Assembly: GCF_003573695.1 (NCBI RefSeq)
Contig: NC_039361.1
Span: 34,475,702 to 34,539,701, forward strand
Direction of reading: 5' to 3'
Source: Papaver somniferum
Taxonomy: Eukaryota; Streptophyta; Magnoliopsida; Ranunculales; Papaveraceae
DNA: 64,000 nucleotides
The notes under the pieces were generated by a model. The model was not told the origin of the DNA and searched no databases. It saw only the letters and a list, made by a program, of their open reading frames with translations. The position numbers and the translations under genes are program-made. Shown in pieces: positions 35,220 through 45,599 of this stretch. Position 1 is the first letter of the stretch; each line of letters opens with the position of its first letter.

Positions 35220-36531
35220 TCAACTGAACATTTTGAGTTCTTTGGCTAGAGTACTATCAATAAAACTATTGGTACGTCCAGTGTCTATGAGAATGGAGAT
35301 GGCCTTCTTGTTAATGAACCCTGGAATTCTAATTGTATCAGCATATATAGTTCCAGTTAAGGAATGCAAAGAAATATCCATATCACTTTCCACAGCTGCG
35401 GAATCTTCAGCATCCAACAACATTTCTGCCTCTGTCTCAGAATTCTCTGCTGCTTCTTCACCAATTAAAACACACAGATATTGCTTCTTGCATATGTTTC
35501 CTTTTCTGTAGTAGTCATCACAGTTAACACATGGTCCCTTAGCTTTCCTGGCTTGTACTTGTTCAGGTGTAAGCCTCTTTAGGGGCATGGGTTCATTGGT
35601 TTTAGTGATTGGTGGTGTAGGAAGTGAAGTAGAAGGGAGAACATTAGATTTGGGAGTGAATGTAGGAGCAGTAAATGGTTTTGGGGATGAGAAATTTTGG
35701 GTGATTTTTTTTTGTGGAAGCTTGGTAGTCTTCTGTTGTAATCTTAAAGTTTGTTCTTGCATTCTAGCAAGTGCAAAGGCCTGTAACAATGTTTTAGGAT
35801 CAAACATAGGAACTGAACTTCTGAGTTCATCTTTCAACCCTCCAATAATACTCGCAATGAAGTATGACTCAGGAAAATCAGGATCAACACTTAACAACAA
35901 GGCTTTCAGGTATTCAAATTCTTCAAAATAAGCTTGAACCGTGGTTAATTGAGTCATATTGAACAAGCCCACAATATTATCATTTGCAGGATTTTCAAAA
36001 CGAGCACAAATATTATCACAGAAGTACTGCCAAGAAATATGAGGTTGGTTGAGACAGAAATTGTCATACCATTTAGATGCTTTCCCATCAAGATGTGTAG
36101 CTGCTAGCTGAGTTTTGGTGTTATCTGGAAGATCGTTCATCTAAAAGTAATACTCGCATTTCTGCAACCATCTCTTTGGATTGCCACCATCAAAACGAGG
36201 GAAATCTACCTTTGGCATACGCATTGGAGGTGGATAATTTCTGCCTCCGGAATTCATCTGAAATTGAGACTCACCCATGTGATGACCACCAGAATTAGAT
36301 CCTCGATTCTCAGTTTCATTTCGATTATCAAAATCCCACTGAGAAAAAAAATTTCTCCAGCTGAGCTTGAAACCCATTCTCTATTTCTAGCTTGAGTGAC
36401 TGTAAATCATCTTTTGTAGCGGTAGACGTGATTTGTAAGGCGATATTGTTAACTTTTGAATGTAAGGAATCGAGTTCTACATGCTGTCTGGTGTTAGTAT
36501 CATGTAAATCTTTGCAAGTAGGAACCACCAT
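35220..36531 (-). pseudogene. gypsy D gag and protease
   Basis: Minus strand from Met at 36531. An N-terminal helix-rich segment is lost to a frameshift at the A8 run (36343-36350). Gag proper continues (FPRFDGGNPKRWLQKCEYYF, TAG for Gln at 36138-36140, then MNDLPDNTKTQLAATHLDGKA). A degenerate zinc knuckle (CVNCDDYYRKGNICKK, its His replaced by Asn) lies near 35510, and the protease motif LIDTGRTNSFID near 35265 keeps the catalytic DTG. Confidence 0.85.
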
Positions 36532-36552
36532 GATTGAGTGAAGGAATGAATG

Positions 36553-36565
36553 GCTCTAGATACCA
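36553..36565 (-). other. primer-binding site of gypsy D
   Basis: Minus strand TGGTATCTAGAGC two bases after the 5' LTR resembles the initiator tRNA-Met complement with one inserted T. Assignment to that tRNA is tentative. Confidence 0.6.
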
Positions 36566-36567
36566 AT

Positions 36568-36865
36568 TGTACTGTTCTAGTACAAGAAAGAAATAATTGA
36601 ATCGGAATTTGATTAGAAAATCAGTAACTCTGTCGGAGCAGACAACTACAACTTCATTAATTTCCTAGCTAAAACCCCAATCCAGGTTATTACAGCTTAA
36701 ACGAAAAATGGAAGGGAAGAGAATACAAAGTTAATGGATGAATACAGTTCCTACACCTGCCGTGATCTCAAAGGATAGCCGACACCAGCAACTACCCACT
36801 AGCTACAAAGCTATAAAGGCAACCAACACAAGGATGAGGGCAATCACTCAAGAAGGCACATGAAA
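36568..36865 (-). repeat. 5' LTR of gypsy D
   Basis: 298 bp, paired with 31701-31998. Its outer end has an A where the other LTR has C, so the terminal TG on the minus strand is lost here. Confidence 0.93.
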
Positions 36866-37990
36866 ACATCTAGCATTGCGTAAACCTAATACCCACACGT
36901 CTGTGTGCTACTAGTGCGCCCGCTAGAGTCGATCTCCATTAACCTTTGATTTTCTTCCCTAAAATCAGGTTAACGACTTAAAGACTTCATTGGGATTATG
37001 AAGCCATGCCGATAATACTTTATCGTAGTTGTGTGATCTGATCTTGCATCGTCTATCGTACGAGTACAATCGATTGATTGGCTTGAGATCGTGAGAGTTC
37101 GATAGACAAGATAAAGAACTCACAAACATCTTCGTCTCACTGTTTGTGATTCCTCAACAATCCGCTTTTGTAGTCAGGAAGGATTGTAGAGAGGTGATTG
37201 ATTAATCTAGGTTGTTCTTCGGGAATATAAGACATGATTATCAATTGGTTCCTGTTCACCTTGATTTCATATCAAAAGACGGAACAAAATCTAGGGTTTA
37301 TATATGGGAGACAAATTTATCCTTTTATAGACTTTTCTGTGTGAGACAGATCTGTTTATTATCAAGTCTGTGATTTTGGGTTACAACAACTCTTGGTTGT
37401 GGGTGTGATCAGCTAAGGGAATCAAGTGCGTAGTATCCTGCTGGGATCAGAGGCGTAGGATTACAACTGTACCTTGGATCGGTGGGAGACTGATTGGGGT
37501 TCAACTATAGTCCAGTCCGAAGTTAGTTTGCAGTAGGCTAGTGTCTGTAGCGGCTTAATACAATGTGTATTCAATCTGGACTAGGTCCCGGGGTTTTTAT
37601 GCATTTGCGGTTTCCTCGTTAACAAAATTTCCGGTGTCTGTGTTATTTCTTTTCCGCATTATATTTTATATAATTGAAATAATACAGGTTGTGCGTTCGT
37701 GATCATCAATTGGAAATCCAACCTTTGGTTGTTGATTGATATTGATTGATCCTTGGACATTGGTCTTTGGTACCGTCCAAGTATTCCTTGTATTTGATAA
37801 AGACTCGCTATTGGTTTTAGCTTGAGTAAAAATCAAATCAAGAGAGAGATATTAACTCCTTGTGATACTTTTATCTAGATTGAGTCTGTCTGTCTAGTTG
37901 ATTCTCTGGCAAAGTATTTCGGAGTTAGTCCATACAGATTGCTAATCGAAATATTGGGTGGTGTTGTTAGACCCCCGCTTTTTCACCACC

Positions 37991-40265
37991 ATTATGCTTC
38001 TGCTATACTCAACAATGTCTGAATCTATTATTCCATACTTTGCTGGTGCTTATAGTGCATATCAATTGTGGACAAACATTCAAACACGTTTCTCTCAAGT
38101 CTCTGCTACTCATGTCATCCAACTTCGCACCAAATTACAATCAATTCGAATGGGAAATGGATCTGTTACGAATTATCTCTCTGAGATCAAACAAATTGTT
38201 GATTCACTTGCTGCAGCAGGATCTGTGATCAGTGATTCTGAGATTGTGGTTACAACATTGTCAGGTTGGAATTCTGCTTATGATGCTTTTGCAACTTCGA
38301 TTAGGATTCGAAATCCGCCGGTTAGTAGTGCTGAGCTACACAATCTTCTTATTAGTGAAGAGATTGTTGTTACTAATAGAACTAAATCACTACTTGTTGA
38401 ATCTGAAAATAAATCCTTTCTTGCTAATTCTCGTAGTTCATATCCTACTCAATTTCGTAATCCTAATCCTATGATGCGTGGTGGTCATAGTCCAAATTAT
38501 AGAGGAAAGAGATTATTCAATTCTAACTTTAGAGGTGGTTATTATCAAGATGGCTCTCGACCTTCATCATCTTTTACATCTGTTCCATACACTCATCCTC
38601 ATACAACTTTTACTTCTGTTCCACCTCTATTACATACTCAAACTAGTGAAGGTAAGCCACCACCATTTCAAATTTGTCACCAAGATGGTCATCTAGATCC
38701 AGAATGTACCAACAGATTGATTTTCTCATTTCAAGGAAGAAATCCTCCTCAAAATCTTCATGTTATGCTTGCAGCTGCAATTATATTTGGTGAAAATCCC
38801 TGGTATGCAGATAGTGATGCCAACCATCATGTGACTTTAGATGTAGCTAATTTGGATGATTATACTTCTTATGATGGCTATGACTATATTCAAACAGCTA
38901 ATGGTGAAGGTATGTGTATTGCCTCTACTGGTTCTGTTCATTTGTCTACTCCTTCTAAGAAATTTTTACTACAACAAGTTTTACATGTTCCTAAGGCTTC
39001 ACACAATCTTTTGTCAGTCCATCAATTCACTAAAGATAATATTTGCACTATAACCTTCTCTTCCACTGGTTACTCTATGCAGGATCTTCAAACTGGGAAG
39101 ATTCTGTTGCAGAGACCACAACATAATGGTTTATATCCCATCAACTTTCAAGCTCCACTTAAAGCTTTTCATGCTGTCAAAGTCTCTCCACTCATATGGC
39201 ATCATAGACTTGCCCATCCCTCTTTTCAAACATTTAACAGACTTTCTCATAGTTTGTCTTTATCTAGTGATGTAATAAAAACACCACTTTTTTGTGAGTG
39301 TTGTCAGTTAGGAAGAGCTCATAAGCTCCCTTTTTCTATTTCCACTTCTTTTACTAGTCAGCCTTTAGAATTAATCCATATGGACTTATGGGGACCTTCC
39401 CCTGTAATGTCTAACAGTGGCTTCATGTACTATGTAACATCATTGATGATTTTACAAGATTATGTTGGCTGTTCCCTCTTCATAATAAATCAGATTTCAA
39501 GACCATTTTTTATCATTTTAAGTCTCAAATTGAAAATCAACTGGCTCTTAAGATTATTACAATCAGATCTGATGGAGGTGGAGAATTTATTAACAATGAA
39601 CTTGCTGCATTTACTTCTACTAATGGGATAAAACATGAGATAACTTGTCCTCATAATTCTGAACAAAATGGATTAGCTGAAGCTAAACATAGACATATTT
39701 TGGACATTGGAAGGACATTTTTAATTCAAGCACAATTACCAGATGCTTTTTGGGTAGATTCTTTCATGACTGCAAACTATGTCATTAATAGATTACCCAC
39801 TAGAGTTATTGGATTCAAGTCTCCATTTGAAGCTCTATTTGGTAAACAACCATATTATTCTATTCTCATAAGCTTTGGTTGCTCATGTTTTCCCTGGCTT
39901 AGGCCTTATGCACCAAATAAATTAGATCCAAGAAGTTCTCACTGTGTCTTTCTTGGTTATAGTGCACACCATAAAGGCTACAGATGCTTAGAGCCAATTT
40001 CTGGCAGAGTTTACATCTCATGACATGTAATCTTTAATGAAGATTGTTTTCCATATAATTCTCTTATACATGGTTCTTCACCAGCATCATCTGCTCTTAC
40101 ATTTGAGAATTTTAGCAACAAGTCTACTTCAGCATCTCAGTCAGCTTCAGACACTGCAGTTTCAAACTCAGTTCAACATTCTGCTTCAACAAATACTTCA
40201 TCTCTTGCTTCAGCATCTCAGTCAGCTTCAGACACTGCAGTTTCAACCTCAGTTCATCATTATGC
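37991..40265 (+). pseudogene. copia A gag (rest), protease and integrase
   Basis: Continues gag in frame after element B (YQLWTNIQTRF, LRTKLQSIRMG), then a knuckle remnant (FQICHQDGHLDPEC, first Cys missing) near 38670. Protease reads WYADSDANHH near 38801-38830, where the family has DSGA, so the Gly is Asp. GAG-pre-integrase (LIWHHRLAHPSF) lies near 39195. In the integrase core (HMDLWGPSP near 39378) a one-base frameshift at about 39445 moves the frame; the rest (SDGGGEF, NGLAEAKHR, PFEALFGKQP) runs to 40020. TGA 40021-40023 replaces Arg in the family text. A Ser-rich linker follows up to the insertion of gypsy C. Confidence 0.88.
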
Positions 40266-40270
40266 TTCAC
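40128..40270 (+). repeat. 81-bp tandem duplication in the copia A linker
   Basis: TTCAGCATCTCAGTCAGC recurs at 40128 and 40209. The 27-codon unit is Ser/Ala/Thr-rich. The second copy is cut by gypsy C at 40270 and its end is found after 54256. Confidence 0.9.
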
Positions 40271-41941
40271 TGACAGGTGTTGTAAAACACCTAATTTTAT
40301 ATCAATGTTTATGCTTTCTTTGATATTCTTCTTGTGAAATACGTATCTTATTGTTACTTTTGAGTTCATTAGGTGCAATGGAGTCATTGGAAGCAAAAGA
40401 AGGAAGAAAGCACTCTTTTGGAGCATAAGGGCAGAACAGTCAATTCACATGCGAGTGGCAGCTGGACCAAGCTAAGATTATGAGCGAAAGAAGGAAAAAA
40501 TTGTCATTTCATGGGAGAACACTATCTGGAGCCCAGTCAGGGTTAAGGGGAAGCCTTGTTCATGTTTCAGAAATAAGGGCTGCCATTTTGGTGGCCTGTA
40601 TTAATCTGCAGGGTGCCGATAACAGTTTTGGTTCTTACCCATCTCTGGGGCGTAATTATCCAGTCCAGCTTTTCCAACCCTAGAATCGAAAGTCTCTCAT
40701 TCATTTCGTTTTGAATCTGAAATTGAGAGGAACTGCTGCTGTTGTTTTGTCCGAGAGATAGAGAAGAATATCTGAAATTGAGAGACGAAGATAAGCATAA
40801 AGGTGATAATGTTGCTAAGATGGGGTTGGAGTTAAATTGAGTTTTAATGTATTGACGATGGTTAGATCTCGTGGTGATTCTGTAGAATTTCTGAAGTAGA
40901 CTGGATCGAGAGCTGTGTTGATGACGTTGTCGAAGAATTAATGGGTTTGATGTTGAATCCAAAGAACAGAGAAGAGATAAGGGTTTGAGTTGGTTTGAAT
41001 TTGGTAGCTGGTTTGATGAGTTCTCGAGTTCAACAGAGACATGGAGAGGAGATGCTGCTGGTGATTCTTGAGTGGGGGTTAGTTGTTGGTGAAGAATTAG
41101 TTGCTGGTAAAGATTTAAAGCTTTGAGAAGATTACAATGGTTTTTGAGTCTGATGCCATAAGTTGTGGTTGTGCTTCATTGGCAGGGTTGAGTTAGATTA
41201 TAGAGAATGGCTCGACAATTTGGAAGTGCAGTGCGAGATGGTTGAGGAGTTTGCATCTAGATAAACTGCATAACTGAAGCTGTAGGTGTTGGTAATGTGT
41301 GTATGAGAATTGAAGGCATGTTGCAACTACAATTGGCTAAGCTTCAGTTTGTTACAGGGAATAGAGATTGAAGCTGTATAGCAGTGGTTCTAGTAAAGGC
41401 TTTTGAGACTGGCGAGTTAGATGGATGTTGGTTGAATTACAGGGAGGAGTTGGTGTTGTTGATGAATCTGAAGCCAAGGTGGGTCTGCTCTGGTGGAGTT
41501 GCAGTTGCAGTGGTGATGTTAACAACAAAGAAGCAACATTGCAGGTGATGCAATTGCAAGTGGGTATGAACTGGTGGTGGTTGCAGCTGTGGCAGTCAGT
41601 TCAGGTTGCAGCTGAGCATTGCAGTTCTGGTAAGTGCAGAATGGGTATGAGCTGGGCAGATGAGCAGCTGAAATGGCTTTGGGGTGATGCTGGTTATGTA
41701 TGCAAGACTGCAGGTGGTAGTTGTGTTATTATTACAGGGAATCCAAGGAAGATTGCAAGGATGAACATGGAATTTAGGATGGATGGGTTGTGTAAGAATG
41801 GATATGCTACTTAGCTGAAGTTGTATCTGAAGTTGGTAGAAAACATGGTGTTTCAGGTGGTGCTGATAATGAAAGGACTACAATGGGTGTTTGAGCAGCA
41901 AAGAAGTGTTGGTTGAACTGAGAAGAAAACTGAAGCTGGAA

Positions 41942-42055
41942 GTGATGCACAATCATTGTGCATCACAACATGGCCGGAAATCTGTCAGTGATGCACAATC
42001 ATTGTGCACCACAGATGCTGAGCAGAAGAAGCTGTGATGCACAATCATTGTGCAT
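41942..42055 (+). repeat. three phased palindromes in the 5' LTR of gypsy C
   Basis: GTGATGCACAATCATTGTGC begins at 41942, 41988 and 42034, exactly 46 bp apart. Each is a near-perfect palindrome about 25 bp long. The DNA between copies is not repeated. Confidence 0.9.
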
Positions 42056-42515
42056 AAGCAGTTCAGGCCAGTGCAATGGCCTAGACAAAGCCACTCATCC
42101 CATCCAGCTGAGTAAGATGATGAATCGGTCTGACTTTGACCGAGTTGACCCCAGTCCGACTCAGTTGACCCGTTGACCGGTGACCGGGCGGACTTTGCCG
42201 ATCACCTGAGCTGTTTTCCGGCGACTTTTGCGGCCAATTTTCGGCGACGATTTTGGACATATTTTCTACATGGGTTTTTCTCACATATGGGCTTGGTGGA
42301 CATCTTGTTATTGGACTTTGGGCTTTTGAAGACTTGACCTAATTTTGGAAGGGAGAAAAGCTACAAAAAGAAAAGTTTTCGACAACTTTTGATATCACGT
42401 TTTTTTTATTCTTCTTGGAGCTTTGGAGAAAACTACTTCTAGGGTTTGCTTTGCTTTCATCTTCTTTATTTATTTTATTGATTATGATTATGATGAACTC
42501 TATTATTATGAGTAA

Positions 42516-43980
42516 CTAAATGATAAACACATTTTTGTGTCTAATTTATCTCGATTCTATATATTGATAGTGCTCATTTTTGTACTTATTATGGTGTTTT
42601 ATGTGTGTGTAGGTATTTTTGGCCAATAAACATTTTTGGAAAAATCTGCTCGAAAAGTTGCGCGGGGCACCCCCGGAGGACACTTGCTATTCGGACCCCT
42701 CAAATGGGTAAGGGGTAACCAATTACTAAGGGGCATCCATTTCCAGACAGCTTCTAAAGGGAGACCAACACAAGATAGGGGGAGGTCATCCTCATCATTT
42801 GAATTCTGGTTTTGGCGGGAGACAAAACCAGCGAGCCTGCAGTTTAAGAAATCAAAATTTGGGAAGTTTTAGGGAGATTCAACCTCGGATTTTTGTTGGG
42901 CTGGACGTGATATAACTAAACAGGCATGGTATGGGTGATTTAATCGATCAAATTGGGCTGAATAATCCGGAAGAAGAAAACAGAGGTTGACTTGTAAAAG
43001 GAAATTGTATGGAATTATTTTAGGAATTTCAGGGAGACTAAAGGCGTGATATTGTTTCCTAAGGTGATATTCTATCTAAGGAAGAGTTTCGGATGATTTG
43101 GAAGTCTTAGAAACGCGTAAGGAAGTCGGCAGAGAAGATTATTGCCGTGGCTTGCACGAAAAGAAAAAGAGGAATTTAATCGATATTTTTAGGTTTCTGA
43201 GGAGTATAAAAGGTGTGTTCGATTCCCAGGGAAGGGGATGAAGTCATTGGAGCAGTCGCAGAGGAGTTTGTAACACCACAGAGCTGAATTGATCAAGTTG
43301 CAGGAAAACCCGAGTTTCTATTGCTGCTGCTGAAGAACAAACGTTGCAAATAAGAACAACGTCTCAAATTTGTAACGCTGCTACAATAACTTCTTTGTAA
43401 CAGTCAGTCCTTTGTTTTGCAACGCCATTACATCGTTGCAAACAATCAATTTTATAGTTTTTCATTCTTTTAATCAACTTTTGGGCTAAGAAAAAATATT
43501 TTGAGCAAGTGATTAATATGAGGAGCTAAACCCCATTGTTGAGGCGACGGAGGAAGCCATTTTTCCAAATATTATGTGGTAAATTCTATTTAATTTAATT
43601 TTTGTAATTCTTTTATGATTATTTGCATTGAACTGAAATTGAATTTATGATTCTGATTAAGTGGTTGTGTTCTCAATTGATGTGTCATGCTTAGGTTAAG
43701 TCTTTTGATGGTCCATGCTTTCGATTTACAGCTATTGGTTTGAGAATCTACTTGTCTAGGCGAATATTAGAATCACTTCAAACGTAAAGAGTTGCATAAT
43801 TATTGACTAGATTAAATCACATAAAAATTGGAGATTGGTGGAATCCTGAGTCTCAGTGCTTTTTATAATCTTGATAACAATTTCTTTTTAAGTTTTCTAT
43901 TTTAATTTGAGTCTAAAATCTAGTCCACACAATCCGAGTTGAACGAACTTTACTACCACTTTCAAAACTACATCACTAAA
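42516..43980. repeat. TSD CTAAA flanking the solo LTR
   Basis: CTAAA at 42516-42520 and 43976-43980. The 3' LTR of gypsy C has the single-copy empty site (GAGTAACTAAACTCAATT near 53447-53464). Confidence 0.95.
42521..43975 (+). mobile_element. solo LTR of a different LTR retrotransposon
   Basis: 1455 bp, beginning TGATAAACAC and ending CTACATCA, with TG...CA ends and a 5-bp TSD. No internal retroelement genes. Solo LTRs arise by recombination between the two LTRs of an inserted element. Start and composition (GCGCGGGGCACCCCCGGAGG near 42660) suggest a Tat/Athila-like family, from memory only. Strand assumed from this similarity. Confidence 0.88.
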
Positions 43981-44447
43981 CTCAATTATTGGTTATGGGA
44001 TAGAAGTTGATTTCCAACATGTTATTTGATTCAATGAATTAGTTTGTCTCAATACTTTATTGTTTATGTTTCATTATTAATATTGTCATATGATTTGAAT
44101 GCTAGTTTGTTTGAGTCCGGAATCAATTAGATTAGTCTTCATCTCTATTGCTAGATTAGGGTTTTCAATACGAAATAGTTGTTTATCCCTGATTCTAAGT
44201 AGCATAGTGCCATTATTACTTGTAGTGATACATCTTTATAATAGCATATGAATCATAACCTTTGTTAAAAAAATTAGTGCTTTTACACGTTTGTTTGCAT
44301 TGATTAGTCTTATTTCATAGAACTTATTCTCTTAGGGAGTTAAACTTAATTGTGCTTTTACACTTTAGGTTGCTTTCTAGGTAGATTTCAAAACATCTTT
44401 TAATGTTGTTGTGATAAAATCGGGAAATAAACGGGATACTCTTGCGA

Positions 44448-45599
44448 AAGACATTTGTGGGATAAAGCAACACGTAGGAGAATCTTTGTATGAATGTTGG
44501 GAGCGATACAAGAGGTTAGTGGCAAGCTTTCCACACCACCAATTTAGTGACGTGGTGATAATACAATACTTCTAAGAAGGTCTCCAAACAAGTGATAGAT
44601 ATCTTCTTGATGCAGCGGGTGGTGGTGCACTAGTGAACAAGACGGTGGCCCAAGCTACCGAGTTGATTGAAAGCATGGCTGCAAATTCGCAACAATTCTA
44701 CACAAGAGGTGAACCAATGGTCAAGAGAGTGCATGAAATTACGGAGTCATCATCACACCGTGATCAAAGGATGGATAACATGGAGCAAATGATGCAAAAG
44801 ATGGCTGCGGTTATTTTACCTTCATATGGTGAAGAGTTGGAGCAAGCTAGTGCGGTCTTTCCAAATCAAAAAATAGAGGTATGATCCCTACTCCAACACT
44901 TACAATCCGGGATGGAGAGATCACCCCAACTTTAGCTATGCAAACAAGCAAGGCGCGGTTCAACAACCTACATTCAACCGTTCGGGTGGATTTCAACCAC
45001 AACAACAACAATTCCAGCCGCAACAACAACAATTTCAGCAACCACAACAATCGATGCAAAATCAAGGTTCCGATATCGATGCAAAGCTTCAAACTTTTAT
45101 GCAAGGCATTTCTACCATGTTTAAGGAAAGTCAACAAGAAACTAAGAGTGCTATCAAGGAGTTGCAGACACAAATGGGCTCCATGGCGGTTGATATAAAC
45201 AAATTGAAGGCATAAAATAGTGGGAAATTTACTTCTCAACCTATTAACCCAAAAGAGGGTGTCAATGCTATTACGTTGAGAAGTGGTATACAACTTGTGC
45301 AACCCGAAGTTACTGATTCGGGCAAGGTGGAAACACCAAAGGAACCTGTTTTGGAGGAGAAGAGTGATGATTCTCCCCAAACTTCTGAGGTACCTATTCC
45401 TAACTCTAAAACTTCGGTTTCTACTTATGTTCCTCCTTTACCTTTCCCTCGCAGATTTGCAAGTTCCAAGAAGGCGGAACTAGAAAAGGAGATTTTAGAC
45501 GTTTTAAAGAAGATTCATGTGAACATACCACTCATTGATGCGATCAAGCAAGTTCCCAAGTATGTGAAAGTGTTGAAGGACTTGTGTACCAATAAGTGA
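44448..45599 (+). pseudogene. gypsy C gag
   Basis: Begins abruptly after the deletion junction with DICGIKQHVGESLYECWERYKRL, the Retrotrans_gag core, and has TAA near 44573. An open frame at 44633-44884 carries DAAGGGALVNKT-like text (just before its first Met) and a Met/Gln-rich helix. A Gln/Asn-rich stretch near 45000-45060 is in a shifted frame. The frame 45276-45599 (Pro-rich, then FASSKKAELEKEILDVLKKI) links to protease. N-terminus lost. Confidence 0.8.

Larger units (their letters stand above)
31701..36865 (-). mobile_element. Ty3/gypsy retrotransposon D, minus strand
   Basis: 5165 bp with 298-bp LTRs (31701-31998 and 36568-36865) that differ at about 13 positions by my count, roughly 4%. 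Gag, protease, RT, RNase H, integrase and a short chromodomain-like end are present in order on the minus strand. Breaks are small: an 8-A homopolymer frameshift in gag, stops at 36138-36140, near 34328, near 32843 and near 32105, and other point changes. It is the best preserved gypsy element here, but inactive. A Tekay/Del- or Reina-like chromovirus is suggested by style only. Confidence 0.95.
31696..36870. repeat. TSD ACATC flanking gypsy D
   Basis: ACATC at 31696-31700 and 36866-36870. The uninterrupted 5' LTR of element B reads AGGAGACATCTAACATTG at the equivalent position, confirming the empty site. Confidence 0.95.
24100..37985 (+). mobile_element. gag-only long-LTR retrotransposon (element B, LARD-like)
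   Basis: LTRs of about 2.4 kb (TGTTAGAGCA...TTTTTCA), initiator-Met PBS, a gag-like frame, a coiled-coil stretch, a long non-coding tail and a polypurine tract (AAAAGGGGAGAT) before the 3' LTR. The internal region (26509-30387) is 3.9 kb and no protease, integrase, RT or RNase H was seen, so it must have depended on a partner. LTR size, PBS and gag style resemble SIRE/Maximus copia elements (inference). Its 3' LTR is split by gypsy D. Two more members lie at 57985-64000. Confidence 0.9.
30388..37985 (+). repeat. 3' LTR of element B, split by gypsy D
   Basis: LTR sequence at 30388-31700 and 36871-37985, about 2.43 kb without the insertion, ending TTTTTCA. It closely matches the 5' LTR. TATA box at 31684-31691; the TSD of gypsy D begins five bases after it. 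Confidence 0.95.
24095..37990. repeat. TSD CCACC flanking element B
   Basis: CCACC at 24095-24099 and 37986-37990 directly borders the TG...CA ends of element B inside copia A gag. Removing B restores the gag frame (KDEDST then IMLLLYSTMS). Confidence 0.95.
40271..44447 (+). repeat. 5' LTR of gypsy C, truncated and split by a solo LTR
   Basis: LTR sequence at 40271-42520 and 43981-44447 matches the 3' LTR up to 53931, then stops abruptly; the final 324 bp present in the 3' LTR (53932-54255) and the PBS are missing. Other differences include about 100 bp near 41070-41190 absent from the 3' LTR. Confidence 0.92.

Noticed and set aside
38040..39053. Several Leu-rich frames overlapping copia A gag-integrase
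   Set aside because: They are shifted-frame readings of the copia gag-pol frame; the Leu/Ile bias comes from reading T-rich codons out of phase.
40480..40683. 67-codon open frame repeated at 51491-51694 with nearly the same product
   Set aside because: It is duplicated only because both copies lie in the LTRs of gypsy C; there is no known domain and LTRs are not expected to encode protein.
41425..41814. Trp/Gly/Val-rich frame repeated at 52360-52638
   Set aside because: Also an LTR duplicate; the two copies differ in where they stop, as expected for non-coding DNA.
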